A stretch of 42,466 nucleotides of DNA, taken from the NCBI GenBank assembly GCA_002869605.1, contig PKUI01000163.1, positions 1-42,466 on the forward strand, in the 5' to 3' direction. The position numbers were made by a program, and so were the translations under genes. Under the pieces are notes generated by a model. It was not told the DNA's origin, did no database searches, and saw nothing but the letters and a program-made list of their open reading frames with translations. The DNA is from Desulfuromonas sp. (GTDB taxonomy: Bacteria > Desulfobacterota > Desulfuromonadia > Desulfuromonadales > SZUA-401). Position 1 is the first letter of the stretch; each line of letters begins with the position of its first letter. This document shows, one piece after another, positions 1-7,963 of this stretch.

Positions 1-1
1 C

Positions 2-115
2 CTGGTGAACCACTATTGTGGAGTGTTTTCGGACGTCACCGAAAAATTCCAGAAAGGCGAGGACAACAAGGAGATCAGCGAGATTCTCCACCAGCTGCTT
101 TTCGCGGCGCTGTAA
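2..115 (+). CDS. C-terminal end of an unidentified protein (partial)
   Basis: An open frame enters from the left edge and ends with TAA at 113-115. The 37 visible residues are mostly helical and charged, ending HQLLFAAL. The tail of a TetR-type regulator would look like this, but the fragment is too short to assign. A strong stem-loop follows 24 bp later, which supports this being the true end of a gene. Frame and stop are certain; the family is a guess. Confidence 0.5.
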   Translation: MVNHYCGVFSDVTEKFQKGEDNKEISEILHQLLFAAL

Positions 116-138
116 CCCCCCTTTACCCCAAAAACGTT

Positions 139-172
139 ACGAGCAGGCCGATCAACGGGCCGGCCTGCTCGT
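139..172 (+). terminator. Stem-loop terminator after the partial gene
   Basis: A perfect 12-bp inverted repeat (ACGAGCAGGCCG at 139-150, CGGCCTGCTCGT at 161-172) with a 10-nt loop lies just after the stop codon at 115. The downstream T-tract is poor, so termination may be imperfect or bidirectional. Confidence 0.6.
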
Positions 173-355
173 AGCTTAGTATCTCCTCCCACCATCAGTG
201 TGCAAACAACGATTAGCAGTTTTTACATCAACCCATCTCCGGACTCCGTTAAACGACTAAAGAACAATCTATTAACCAGGTTATTCCTGAGTTTTTATTT
301 CTAATCCTGATATCACTTCAGAAAAGGTTTTTTCCCTTGCCTGCCCCCCCCAACC

Positions 356-386
356 TTGCTAAAAAACTCAGGATAGATTGTATACA
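356..386 (+). promoter_or_regulatory. Weak candidate promoter for the RiPP operon
   Basis: TTGCTA at 356-361 and TATACA at 381-386 are separated by 19 nt, about 65 bp before the B2 gene. Spacing and match are mediocre. The 173-451 gap is A+T-rich and holds no gene I can support, and no sigma-54 or known riboswitch pattern was seen in it. Confidence 0.25.
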
Positions 387-451
387 TTCTACTGTTTCTC
401 AAATGATTAAAGCTGCTCCCCTATGCCTTAAAAAACATTGAATTTATTTTT

Positions 452-883
452 ATGCGATCACTTAAGATCTTTTACTGGACAATTCTGGGGGCCGCTTCGG
501 CATGGTTGTACCTTCAGCGAGGACATCTGAAGCTCGTTGTAATCCCCCCCACGCAAAACCAGTTATTCACACTGAACGAAACACAAACCTATAAAATTGT
601 GTTTAAGGTTGAACGCTTTGTAAAACGTGTTTTCGTTCGTATCTTCAGAACCAAGCATTTATGCTTTTACCGTTCGTATATTCTCTTGTCGATTTTTCGC
701 AGGCTCGGTCTGCCGTTAGCGTTGAACATCGGCATGAAGAACTTCCACCGGCCTGATGAGATTGGTGGCCACTGCTGGCTCACCCTGAACAATGAGCCCT
801 TTTTCGAAGACGAGTTAACCGCCGAGAATTTCCCGGTCTTCATGGGAACAAACAACAGAGGCATGGCCTTTTGGATGCAATAA
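452..883 (+). CDS. Lasso-type B2 protein (transglutaminase-fold leader peptidase)
   Basis: A 143-residue protein resembling the B2 component of lasso peptide systems (transglutaminase-like superfamily), which cleaves the leader peptide of a RiPP precursor. The catalytic pattern is visible: Cys71 in KHLCFYRSYIL, followed by IFRRLGLPLALNIG and then His107 in GGHCWLTL, with acidic residues at 119-121 as possible third members. The N-terminus has a short hydrophobic stretch (about residues 6-21). It is the first gene of the operon, followed after 48 bp by the PqqD-like RRE gene. In split lasso systems B1 (RRE) and B2 work as a pair, which matches this order. The ribosome-binding site before ATG 452 is weak. 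The precursor is two genes downstream. Family assignment is good; the exact cleavage specificity is inferred. Confidence 0.85.
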   Translation: MRSLKIFYWTILGAASAWLYLQRGHLKLVVIPPTQNQLFTLNETQTYKIVFKVERFVKRVFVRIFRTKHLCFYRSYILLSIFRRLGLPLALNIGMKNFHRPDEIGGHCWLTLNNEPFFEDELTAENFPVFMGTNNRGMAFWMQ

Positions 884-931
884 TTCCCAACCGGACCTTG
901 CAGACAAATAGATATTTATCGAGGAGTTGTA

Positions 932-1207
932 ATGAAGTTTACAGACAATACGATCTTAACCCCCCCCGAGAACATCGCCTCTCGTGAAACCGAGAATGGT
1001 CTATGCATTCTGAACCTGGAAACGGGAGAACACTATGAAATCACCGGGATTGGTGATGTGATCTGGAAACTGATTTCCGATGGTAAGTCTTTTGGTGAAA
1101 TCGTTCAGTCCATTTGTGACACGTATACTGTTGATCAATCACAGGCCAAGAATGACCTGGCGAATTTTGCCGCTGGTTTGATTCAGAAAGGCGTATTGGC
1201 CGAGTAA
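932..1207 (+). CDS. PqqD family RiPP recognition element (B1-like)
   Basis: A 91-residue PqqD-family protein: an N-terminal beta region with NGLCILNLETGEHYEITGIGDVIWKLI and a C-terminal helical part with a DLANFAAGLIQKGVLAE tail. Such stand-alone domains bind leader peptides and present them to modifying enzymes; in lasso systems the equivalent is B1, partner of the B2 peptidase encoded just upstream. GAGGAG precedes ATG 932 at normal distance. The gene ends 23 bp before the start of the poly-tyrosine peptide, so RRE and probable substrate are adjacent. Length is normal for the family. The PqqD fold is confident; that it binds the 1231-1320 peptide is inferred from adjacency and from the YxxP motif in that peptide. 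Confidence 0.88.
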   Translation: MKFTDNTILTPPENIASRETENGLCILNLETGEHYEITGIGDVIWKLISDGKSFGEIVQSICDTYTVDQSQAKNDLANFAAGLIQKGVLAE

Positions 1208-1230
1208 TCTGAAAGGAGGGTTTTAGTGCT

Positions 1231-1320
1231 ATGAAGAAGGATTATGTTGCCCCGGGCTTCGTCTGCCACGAGCCTCTCGACTCCGTCAGCTACACTTACT
1301 ACTACTACTATTATTATTAA
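1231..1320 (+). CDS. Putative RiPP precursor peptide with a seven-tyrosine C-terminal tail
   Basis: A 29-codon frame with ATG at 1231 and TAA at 1318, preceded by a near-perfect Shine-Dalgarno (AAAGGAGGG at 1212-1220, 10-nt spacer); an in-frame TGA at 1210 rules out a longer start. The leader-like part begins MKKDYVAPGF, placing Tyr5 and Pro8 in the YxxP spacing known from lasso leaders bound by RREs. It also contains Cys12, Leu16 and Ser20-Tyr21-Thr22, then Tyr23-Tyr29. Its position directly after the B2 and RRE genes and before the kinase/radical SAM/exporter genes is that of a precursor. If B2 cuts as lasso B2 proteins do, one residue after a conserved Thr, the core would be Tyr24-Tyr29; this is inference. 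The product is unknown. The short reading frame could be accidental, but the strong ribosome-binding site and leader motif argue otherwise. Confidence 0.82.
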   Translation: MKKDYVAPGFVCHEPLDSVSYTYYYYYYY

Positions 1321-1342
1321 TCAGTACTCTGTTGTGAAATGC

Positions 1343-1376
1343 AATGGACACTTTTACCTCGGTAAAGGTGTCCATT
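1343..1376 (+). terminator. Stem-loop after the precursor gene (partial terminator)
   Basis: AATGGACACTTTTAC pairs with GTAAAGGTGTCCATT (1343-1357 and 1362-1376) across a CTCG loop with one G-T wobble, followed by TCTTTCC. It lies 22 bp after the precursor stop and before the kinase gene. In RiPP operons such a leaky terminator or 3' stabiliser lets the small precursor message outnumber the enzyme messages. The rest of 1377-1470 shows nothing else I can support. Confidence 0.65.
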
Positions 1377-1470
1377 TCTTTCCGTCACCCAACCCCTAAC
1401 ATCGTGTCAACCTTATCTTGCGAGTTCTTCTCCTCACAAGGTTTACCAGGACTGCTCACGTAGTATTTAC

Positions 1471-2520
1471 ATGACTGTTTATTCTTTTTCCGATCTTCAC
1501 TTTTGCCTCCATGGCCAGGCCACCCCAGTCTATATTGCCATCGAGGAAATGTTTCAACTGGCACCCCGCACCTCCGGCGTGAAAGCCCTCCCCCTGCACA
1601 CCTTTGTCATCAACGACTCCGAACCGTTCGACATGCTCCCGGACTGGCTAAACAAAGAGGTTTCTGCTCTGCCGACCTCGGCAGAGACCTACATGTTCTA
1701 CGGCCCCGATGGTGACGCAGCAACGGTCGCAAAACATAGCCACTCCGTCAGTTGCGCCTGGTTAGCACCTGGCCACGATGAACTCCGCTTCGTTTCGCGC
1801 AAAACCGGCCAGGACAAAACCGGCCTCTCGGTAGCATGCGTGCTGGTACCGATACTCCGCGAGGCGCTGCAACGCAAACAGAAACTGTTGATGCACGCCG
1901 CAGCCGTCCAGTGCAGCGACGGCACCGGGATCCTGATCCAGGCCGACGGTGGAGGGGGCAAGTCGACCACGGCACTCGCCATGCTTCGAAACGGCGCGAC
2001 CCTGCTCGCAGACGATCTGGTTATCATGGATGGAGCAAACGCCTCGAAGAACCGCCTTCGCGGTTTCCCCGAATATCTCAACCTGACCGACCAGACCATC
2101 GCCTTTTTCCCGGAACTCGCCGACGCCTGTAAGGCCCCCTACGCGGAGGGTCACAACGTGGATTTGAAGTCCCGTTTCGACCCGCGCGTTCTCTACCCGC
2201 AGGCCTACAGCAATGTCACGATCCAGCTCCAGGCCATCTATTTTGTCCAGATCTCAGCCGACGGGCCGACAGCGTCACGCCTTTCGCCGTCGGAGACCCT
2301 CAGCCGCCTGATCAAGTCACACACCTTCGCGCTGCAGCAGAAAATGGACCCGGCGATGGCGGGGACACTGATCGAGCTGGCCCACACGGTACCAGCTTAC
2401 CTGGTCCCTACCGGCCCGTCACCGGACGAACTCGGCAAGTGGCTTAACCACAACAGCAGGTGCCTCGCGAACGGCGACATCCCGACGCTTCCCCACAACG
2501 CCGCAGGCAACAAAGCATGA
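1471..2520 (+). CDS. HPr kinase-like P-loop protein of the RiPP cluster
   Basis: A 349-residue protein with the HprK-like core: KLLMHAAAV, then a Walker A loop GGGGKST at residues 160-166 (Lys164), followed by NGATLLADDLVIM with the acidic pair that in HprK-like enzymes helps bind metal. The first ~125 residues are not recognisable. HprK-related proteins occur in lasso clusters, where characterised members phosphorylate the C-terminal residue of the precursor. Here hydroxyls of the tyrosine tail or Ser/Thr of the peptide are possible acceptors, which is inference. The stop overlaps the next start (ATGA at 2517-2520), so translation with the radical SAM gene is coupled. The ribosome-binding site before ATG 1471 is poor, so the start could differ slightly. 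Confidence 0.78.
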   Translation: MTVYSFSDLHFCLHGQATPVYIAIEEMFQLAPRTSGVKALPLHTFVINDSEPFDMLPDWLNKEVSALPTSAETYMFYGPDGDAATVAKHSHSVSCAWLAPGHDELRFVSRKTGQDKTGLSVACVLVPILREALQRKQKLLMHAAAVQCSDGTGILIQADGGGGKSTTALAMLRNGATLLADDLVIMDGANASKNRLRGFPEYLNLTDQTIAFFPELADACKAPYAEGHNVDLKSRFDPRVLYPQAYSNVTIQLQAIYFVQISADGPTASRLSPSETLSRLIKSHTFALQQKMDPAMAGTLIELAHTVPAYLVPTGPSPDELGKWLNHNSRCLANGDIPTLPHNAAGNKA

Positions 2521-3956
2521 CACCTCCTCAAAGCGGGAAAATCACGGATATTGACCTATTGACGCGCATCCTCGCGATCCGCAAGCAGGTCACCAGGGGA
2601 GAGCCGCCCAACGCGGCCCTGGTGCGCAACCTCGCCGACACGCATCCGCAGGTCGTCCAGGAGACGATCCTGGCGCTGAACCGTCTGGCGCCGATGGCCA
2701 TCCTCCCCGAGCGCTGGGTCGATGACCGGCCGGTTGAGGCTGTCTCGAACGCGGATATTCCCGAGTGGATTTCACGCACCAGCGTCGGCTGGGGCGATGA
2801 CGGTGACTTCTCCTCGCAGTGTGCCGATGCCTTCTGTGCGCTGGAAGATGACGCGGCCAAGGACCGCTTTCTCACCCAGATGGCGGTTTACCCCGGCGCA
2901 CAGCGGCGATTTTCTTCACAGCTGCGGTCACGCGGACTCGCCGCCGCGGCTAAGGGCTTTGCCCGCAAGGTCACCGCGTTGCGGCGCGCGCAGTTCCCAC
3001 TGCAGATCGGGGTTTCCCCAACCATGGCCTGCCAGATGCACTGCGACTACTGCATCGCGGCCGGCAACAGCCAAAACCAAGAGATCGACCAGCAAAACCT
3101 CGATGGGTTACTCGACTGGGCTGAACGCTCCGGGGTCAAACGGATCGGTCTCGCAGGAGGTGAACCGAGCCTGTTCAGCGACTTTGCAGGTTTCGTTGCG
3201 CGGATGCGAGGGCGCGGTTTCGAATGGTACATGGCGACCAACGGCATGGCGTCACCCGAGGCAACCCAGGCCCTGATCGATGGGCGCCCCCTGGCCGTGA
3301 CCATGCACCTCACCGAGGAGACGCTGGAGAACCCCAGCCTGCTTGCCCACTACTGCGACAACGCGCGCCGTCAAATCGAGGCGGGGATCAACACCGTGAT
3401 GCGCATCAACTTCAGCAGACCCGACGATGACCCGTTGCGCTGCCTGGAACTCGCCGCCGAGCTCGGCATGCATGAAGTACGTGCCGCCATCCCGATGCCG
3501 AATTCGTCGCGCCAGAACGAGTTCATCGACACCAGCAAACTGACCGCTTTTGGTGCCGTGCTGCAAAAATACGTCGCGCTGGGACGGCAGAAGCGACTCA
3601 AGACCGTGCTGTCGAAACCCTTTCCTCTCTGCAAGCTGCCGCTCGACGCGGCCCACACCTTCCTGGCCAACGGCTCAATGTCGGCAAACTGCCCGGTACA
3701 CGCGTTCGGTTATTCCAACAACATGATCGTGGCCCCGGACATGAGCTACATCCCCTGCCTGGGCCTCGACTGGAAGTCGAAGGATTCCATCCTCGAACAG
3801 AAATCGCCACGCCAGGCGACCTTGCCGCTGGTGGAAAAGGTCCGTGAACTGACCCGGCAGCCGTTCCTCGAAACCTGCAAATCGTGCCCGCTGTGGCACG
3901 GCGGCCGTTGTATCGGTGGATGCCTAAGCTACCGCCTCGAGGGGGAGAGTAGATGA
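2517..3956 (+). CDS. Radical SAM/SPASM-like maturase
   Basis: A 479-residue radical SAM protein. The [4Fe-4S] motif CX3CX2C is Cys172, Cys176 and Cys179 (MACQMHCDYC), followed by a GGEP motif (LAGGEPSLF) for SAM binding. The C-terminus carries further cysteines, including ETCKSCPLW and RCIGGCLSYR, typical of SPASM/twitch auxiliary cluster regions in peptide-modifying enzymes. About 165 residues precede the radical domain and are not recognised. ATG 2517 is chosen over an upstream ATG at 2460 because it makes the tight ATGA overlap with the kinase gene and removes an Arg-rich, non-conserved-looking extension. Its stop overlaps the ABC transporter start in the same way. Likely substrate: the poly-tyrosine peptide; the bond it forms is unknown. 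Confidence 0.85.
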   Translation: MTPPQSGKITDIDLLTRILAIRKQVTRGEPPNAALVRNLADTHPQVVQETILALNRLAPMAILPERWVDDRPVEAVSNADIPEWISRTSVGWGDDGDFSSQCADAFCALEDDAAKDRFLTQMAVYPGAQRRFSSQLRSRGLAAAAKGFARKVTALRRAQFPLQIGVSPTMACQMHCDYCIAAGNSQNQEIDQQNLDGLLDWAERSGVKRIGLAGGEPSLFSDFAGFVARMRGRGFEWYMATNGMASPEATQALIDGRPLAVTMHLTEETLENPSLLAHYCDNARRQIEAGINTVMRINFSRPDDDPLRCLELAAELGMHEVRAAIPMPNSSRQNEFIDTSKLTAFGAVLQKYVALGRQKRLKTVLSKPFPLCKLPLDAAHTFLANGSMSANCPVHAFGYSNNMIVAPDMSYIPCLGLDWKSKDSILEQKSPRQATLPLVEKVRELTRQPFLETCKSCPLWHGGRCIGGCLSYRLEGESR

Positions 3957-5743
3957 TCGATTCCGGCAACGTTAACGTAAGGCTCGGTACCGAGCAGCGC
4001 GAGCCCGCCTCGTGGGGCAGCGCCAACCTGACCAGCCTCAAGTACATCTGGCACTATGTGACCCCATACCGCAACCGGCTGCTACTCGCGGGCCTGGCAT
4101 CCCTGCCGCTGGCAGCCCTGGGCGGTGGTATCCCCTGTATCTTCAAACGCGTCACCGAGCTGTTCGGCGACGGCACCCCGCTGTCGGTTTTACTGCTGTG
4201 GATGGTTGGCGCGGTGCTGGCGATTACCTTGCGCAGCGGCTTCGAAGTAATCAACACCTACCTGCTCACCATACTTCATGCGCAACTGAACAATGATATC
4301 CGCAACGATCTCTACGCCTTTCTGCAGAAGAGTTCGCTGGAGTTACACAACTGCAGCCGCAGCGGTGAACTGGCGAGCCTGATCAGCAACGACTCCCAGT
4401 CGGCGGCGGCCGGCGTTATCGAGCTCTACTCCTTCCTGTGGCTGAGCCCCTTCCGGGTGCTGATGCTGGTCGGCGTAATGCTCTATTTCAACCCGCTGCT
4501 TTCGCTGATGGCCATGATCACCATCCCGATTCTCAGCTACCTGGTCACCATCACCGGCAAGAAGGCTCAGAAGGCAGAACGGAGCTTCCTCAACCGGCAG
4601 GGACAGATCCTTGGCTGGATGATCGAATCGCTGGTCAACATCCGCCAGGTCAAGGCCTTCAACCTGCACCAGACCGGCCAGGACAAGTTCGAAAGCTACG
4701 GCCGCGAGTTGATCCACTTCCGCAAGAAGGCGGTGCTGTTGAAGGCGATTGTCTCTCCGGCCTCCGAGGTCACCAATGGCCTGGCGCTGATCGCCATGGT
4801 CGCCCTCGCCTATCATCAGCTGGAAATGGGGCAGACCACACCCGGCGCAATCGTCGGCTGCCTGACCGCGGCGATCAGCCTCAAGTCACCGATCAAATCG
4901 CTGTCCGCCTCGGTACTGGAGGTGCAGAAGTCGGTGGCGGCGGTTCAGCGCATCAAGTGGCTAATCGGGGACCAGGGCGAAGAGGTCGAACGGCAACCGT
5001 TTCACGGGCCCGTCACCTCGATCGCCATCCGCGGCGTCGGTTTCTCCTACGACGGCAAGCACAACGTGCTCCAGCAGGTGAACCTCGATGCCGTCCGCGG
5101 CGAACGGATAGCGATCATCGGCCCGAGCGGCGCAGGCAAGACCACCCTGCTTGACCTGCTCAGCGGCTTCTACCCCTGTAGCGAAGGGGAGATCCTCGCC
5201 AACGACGTCGACATGACATCCATCGAGCAGGCATCATGGAGTCGACAGATCGGTATCGTCTCTCAGGAACCCTTTTTGTTCGACGCTTCCATCGAAGAGA
5301 ACATCCGCCACGGCAACGCCGAGGCCACTGACGATGACGTCACGCGTGCGGTAGAGCTTTCAGGCTGCCAGGAGATTCTGGCACGACTTCCCAACGGGTT
5401 GCAGACCCGCGTGGGTGAACGTGGTCTGATTCTCTCCGGGGGGGAACGCAAGCGGGTCGCTCTGGCTCGCGCCCTGGTGCGACCGATTTCGATCCTGATC
5501 CTCGATGAAGCGACCAGCGAACTCGATGGCCCGTCGGAAAGCGCCATCCTCGACGCGGTCGACCAGATCACCGAGTCGCTGATCGTGTTCCACATTTCGC
5601 ACCGGCCCGGAGTCCTCGACCACTGCGACCGCGCATTCATGCTGCAGGAGCGCACCCTGCGGGAGATGCCGGTAGAGCAGTGCAAGGCACAGATGCAAAG
5701 CGGCGCTCCACGCGTCAAGGTAGGACGCAGAACGGCCTCTTAA
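3953..5743 (+). CDS. ABC exporter with fused membrane and ATPase domains
   Basis: A 596-residue half-transporter: six-helix ABC membrane domain (about residues 30-310) followed by an ATPase with Walker A GPSGAGKT at 390-397, signature LSGGERKR and Walker B ILILDEATSELD. It belongs to the exporter type used for peptides, lipids and drugs, and would act as a homodimer in the inner membrane. There is no N-terminal C39 peptidase domain, consistent with leader removal by the separate B2 protein. It starts in a 4-bp ATGA overlap with the radical SAM gene, so it belongs to the same operon and presumably exports the mature product. The substrate is inferred from context only. Confidence 0.88.
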   Translation: MIDSGNVNVRLGTEQREPASWGSANLTSLKYIWHYVTPYRNRLLLAGLASLPLAALGGGIPCIFKRVTELFGDGTPLSVLLLWMVGAVLAITLRSGFEVINTYLLTILHAQLNNDIRNDLYAFLQKSSLELHNCSRSGELASLISNDSQSAAAGVIELYSFLWLSPFRVLMLVGVMLYFNPLLSLMAMITIPILSYLVTITGKKAQKAERSFLNRQGQILGWMIESLVNIRQVKAFNLHQTGQDKFESYGRELIHFRKKAVLLKAIVSPASEVTNGLALIAMVALAYHQLEMGQTTPGAIVGCLTAAISLKSPIKSLSASVLEVQKSVAAVQRIKWLIGDQGEEVERQPFHGPVTSIAIRGVGFSYDGKHNVLQQVNLDAVRGERIAIIGPSGAGKTTLLDLLSGFYPCSEGEILANDVDMTSIEQASWSRQIGIVSQEPFLFDASIEENIRHGNAEATDDDVTRAVELSGCQEILARLPNGLQTRVGERGLILSGGERKRVALARALVRPISILILDEATSELDGPSESAILDAVDQITESLIVFHISHRPGVLDHCDRAFMLQERTLREMPVEQCKAQMQSGAPRVKVGRRTAS

Positions 5744-5781
5744 ACGGGCTGGCTACAAACCGTGAAAAAAAGGAACCTCCA

Positions 5782-7929
5782 GTGACAAACGCACACACTG
5801 ACAACTGGCAGTGGCTGGAACTCGAAGCCTACCCCAAGCGTACGGACTGGGCCGTCTCGGATAAAAAACGGGTTCTGCTGGTCGCCGTCAACATGCCCGG
5901 CTACTACAGCCTTCCGGTACGTATCCTGAGCCTGATGGCCGCTCAGGATGACGAACTGTCGGCATACTTCGACATCCGCTATGTCGAAACGGACAACCGC
6001 GACCCCGTCGAGCCGTTGCTCGACACGCTCGACGCATGGCAGCCCGACATCGTGGCCTTCAGCGTCAACATCTGGAACCGCGAGCAATGTATCGCCGTCT
6101 CCGATGCCCTGCGCTCACGCCACCCCGAGGTCACGATCCTCGGTGGCTGGCAGGAGGTCTCCTACTCGGTCTATGATTTTCTCGCCATCGCACCCGCTTT
6201 CGATTACCTGATCGATGGCGAAGGAGAGCTCCCCTTCCTGCAGTTCCTGAATGCGTGGCACGCCTCGGGTCGCACCCTGAGCACCCCACAGAGCGTTTCG
6301 GGCCTGCACTACCGCGTCGGCCCTACTACGGCGTTTACCCGCCCCGCCGAAGTGGTCGACAATCTGGACGAAATCCCCTCGCCGATTCTGGCCGGGCTGG
6401 TCCCGGTGAAGCGCAGAAACCTGCTCGGCGTGATGCTCGAAGGTGCCCGTGGTTGTCCATTCCACTGTGCCTTCTGCTTCGAAGGAACGAAAAAACCGCA
6501 GGTCAGGATGGCCTCCATCGAGAGGCTGAACGCCGAAGTCGAACAGATGACCGGGCGCGGCGCGCGCTTCTTTCACATCATGGACGCGATCCTCTGTAAC
6601 AGCGAGATCGAGCGTTTAAGAAAGCTCAAGGAGATCTTTGTCCGGGCACGCGAGAAGAACCCTTCTTCGGTAGTTTTGGTCGAGGCGTACGCCGACCGGA
6701 TCACCGACGAGGTTGCGGATAACATGGATGCCTTTTCGATCATCGACCTGGGCCTGCAGACCACCAACCCGGAAACCGCGCGCGCTATCCACCGCCCCTT
6801 CAACCAGGAGAAATACCGCCAGGGTCTGGAACCACTGCGCAAGACCGGCTCGACCTTCAATATCTACCTGATCTGTGGTCTCCCCCATGAGACCCTGAAC
6901 AGTTTCCTGCGCGGCATCCAGTTTGTCCTCGAACAGCGTCCGACCCGCCTCTTCATCAACGAGCTGTGCCTGCTTAACGGCACCGAGCTGCGTCGCAAGG
7001 CTGATGAATACGGCTATCAGTATGACCCCAAGCCCCCGTATATCGTGACCGCCAGCGCCTGGATGTCCCCGCTTGAGCTCAAGTTCACCCAGGTGGTCTC
7101 CAAGGTTATCGAGCGCTACTACAACCTCACGGTGCGCTCGATCTTCGCGGCTGCTCCCTGGTTGCCGAAACAGGTCAACACCGCCGGCACGGGAGGGCGC
7201 CTCATCCTGCCAGGCGGCTGTTCATACACATGTGCCGGCTGTCGCAACGCTGAATCGACGGCCGAAGATAAGATCCAGGGGCTTGAGACCCTCAAGCATG
7301 CCACCGACTGTGACGTGGACATCCTCGCCGGTGACAGCCTGGCCATGGACCGTTCCCTGATGCAGGTTTCCGGGCAGTTGCAGCTGTGCGGCAGCGCACG
7401 CAACCGTCTGGTCGCGCCGCTGAGCGCCTTTGCCGACCCGACGATACTGGAAAAACTGATCCAACGCGGCTTCTGGCATTACAAAACCTTTTGCACCGCC
7501 AGCGGCGCCCCAAAGGGTGTGCCGGGACAGGATAACGCTGCACAGGCAGGGCACTTCAATCGTTCCTTCGAGCTCGCCGGAAACGCCTCCTTCAACCCGT
7601 TTCTCGAGGTTGTCCTGCACCCTGGCAGCAGCACCTCCGAGCAGTACTGCGCAGAGATTCTGAAGTTGGCGACGCAAAAAGTCACGACCATTAGCGTCCC
7701 CGAGCAGACCGAAGAGCTAGGCGAAGCTTGGCAGATCGCGCTGGTAGAGACCTTTTGGCAGGCCATGGAGTTGCGCACCTGGATCAATCTCCCCGAGAAG
7801 ACGCTCAAACGTGCGCTCACCACGCGAGAAATGGGTGATATCGACGAAACTCTCGGCTACCTGGACACCTTCAACATGGTCAGCCGCGAACAGGAGCAGC
7901 CTGCCTGCTTCAACCCCGTAACAGACTAG
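5782..7929 (+). CDS. B12-binding-type radical SAM protein with a second CX3CX2C motif
   Basis: About 715 residues from GTG 5782, which follows AGGAACCTCC closely; an ATG at 5680 inside the ABC gene is open but would add 34 unlikely residues. The N-terminal ~170 residues resemble a cobalamin-binding Rossmann domain (VNMPGYYSLPVRILSL, then PDIVAFSVNIW, ILGGWQE, DYLIDGEGE). The radical SAM core has Cys225, Cys229 and Cys232 (GCPFHCAFC). The last third, which normally is an accessory domain, contains another CX3CX2C at Cys480, Cys484 and Cys487 (GGCSYTCAGC), as if a second, possibly degenerate radical SAM or Fe-S domain were fused. B12 radical SAM enzymes often methylate unactivated carbons or rearrange rings; the reaction here is unknown. 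Neighbours point to action on the tyrosine-tailed peptide. Confidence 0.84.
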   Translation: MTNAHTDNWQWLELEAYPKRTDWAVSDKKRVLLVAVNMPGYYSLPVRILSLMAAQDDELSAYFDIRYVETDNRDPVEPLLDTLDAWQPDIVAFSVNIWNREQCIAVSDALRSRHPEVTILGGWQEVSYSVYDFLAIAPAFDYLIDGEGELPFLQFLNAWHASGRTLSTPQSVSGLHYRVGPTTAFTRPAEVVDNLDEIPSPILAGLVPVKRRNLLGVMLEGARGCPFHCAFCFEGTKKPQVRMASIERLNAEVEQMTGRGARFFHIMDAILCNSEIERLRKLKEIFVRAREKNPSSVVLVEAYADRITDEVADNMDAFSIIDLGLQTTNPETARAIHRPFNQEKYRQGLEPLRKTGSTFNIYLICGLPHETLNSFLRGIQFVLEQRPTRLFINELCLLNGTELRRKADEYGYQYDPKPPYIVTASAWMSPLELKFTQVVSKVIERYYNLTVRSIFAAAPWLPKQVNTAGTGGRLILPGGCSYTCAGCRNAESTAEDKIQGLETLKHATDCDVDILAGDSLAMDRSLMQVSGQLQLCGSARNRLVAPLSAFADPTILEKLIQRGFWHYKTFCTASGAPKGVPGQDNAAQAGHFNRSFELAGNASFNPFLEVVLHPGSSTSEQYCAEILKLATQKVTTISVPEQTEELGEAWQIALVETFWQAMELRTWINLPEKTLKRALTTREMGDIDETLGYLDTFNMVSREQEQPACFNPVTD

Positions 7930-7945
7930 ACGCCTGTCAGGCGTC
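7929..7945 (+). other. Short intergenic stem-loop in the RiPP operon
   Basis: GACGCC and GGCGTC pair around a 5-nt loop in the 34-bp gap between the two radical SAM genes. There is no T-tract, so an mRNA processing or stability element is more likely than a terminator. Confidence 0.35.
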
Positions 7946-7963
7946 AAACGAAAGAGAGAGACT

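Noticed and set aside
1231..1320. Treating the poly-tyrosine frame as a chance low-complexity ORF
   Set aside because: It has a strong ribosome-binding site, a YxxP leader motif, precursor position between RRE/B2 and modifying enzymes, and a following stem-loop. Chance would not combine these.
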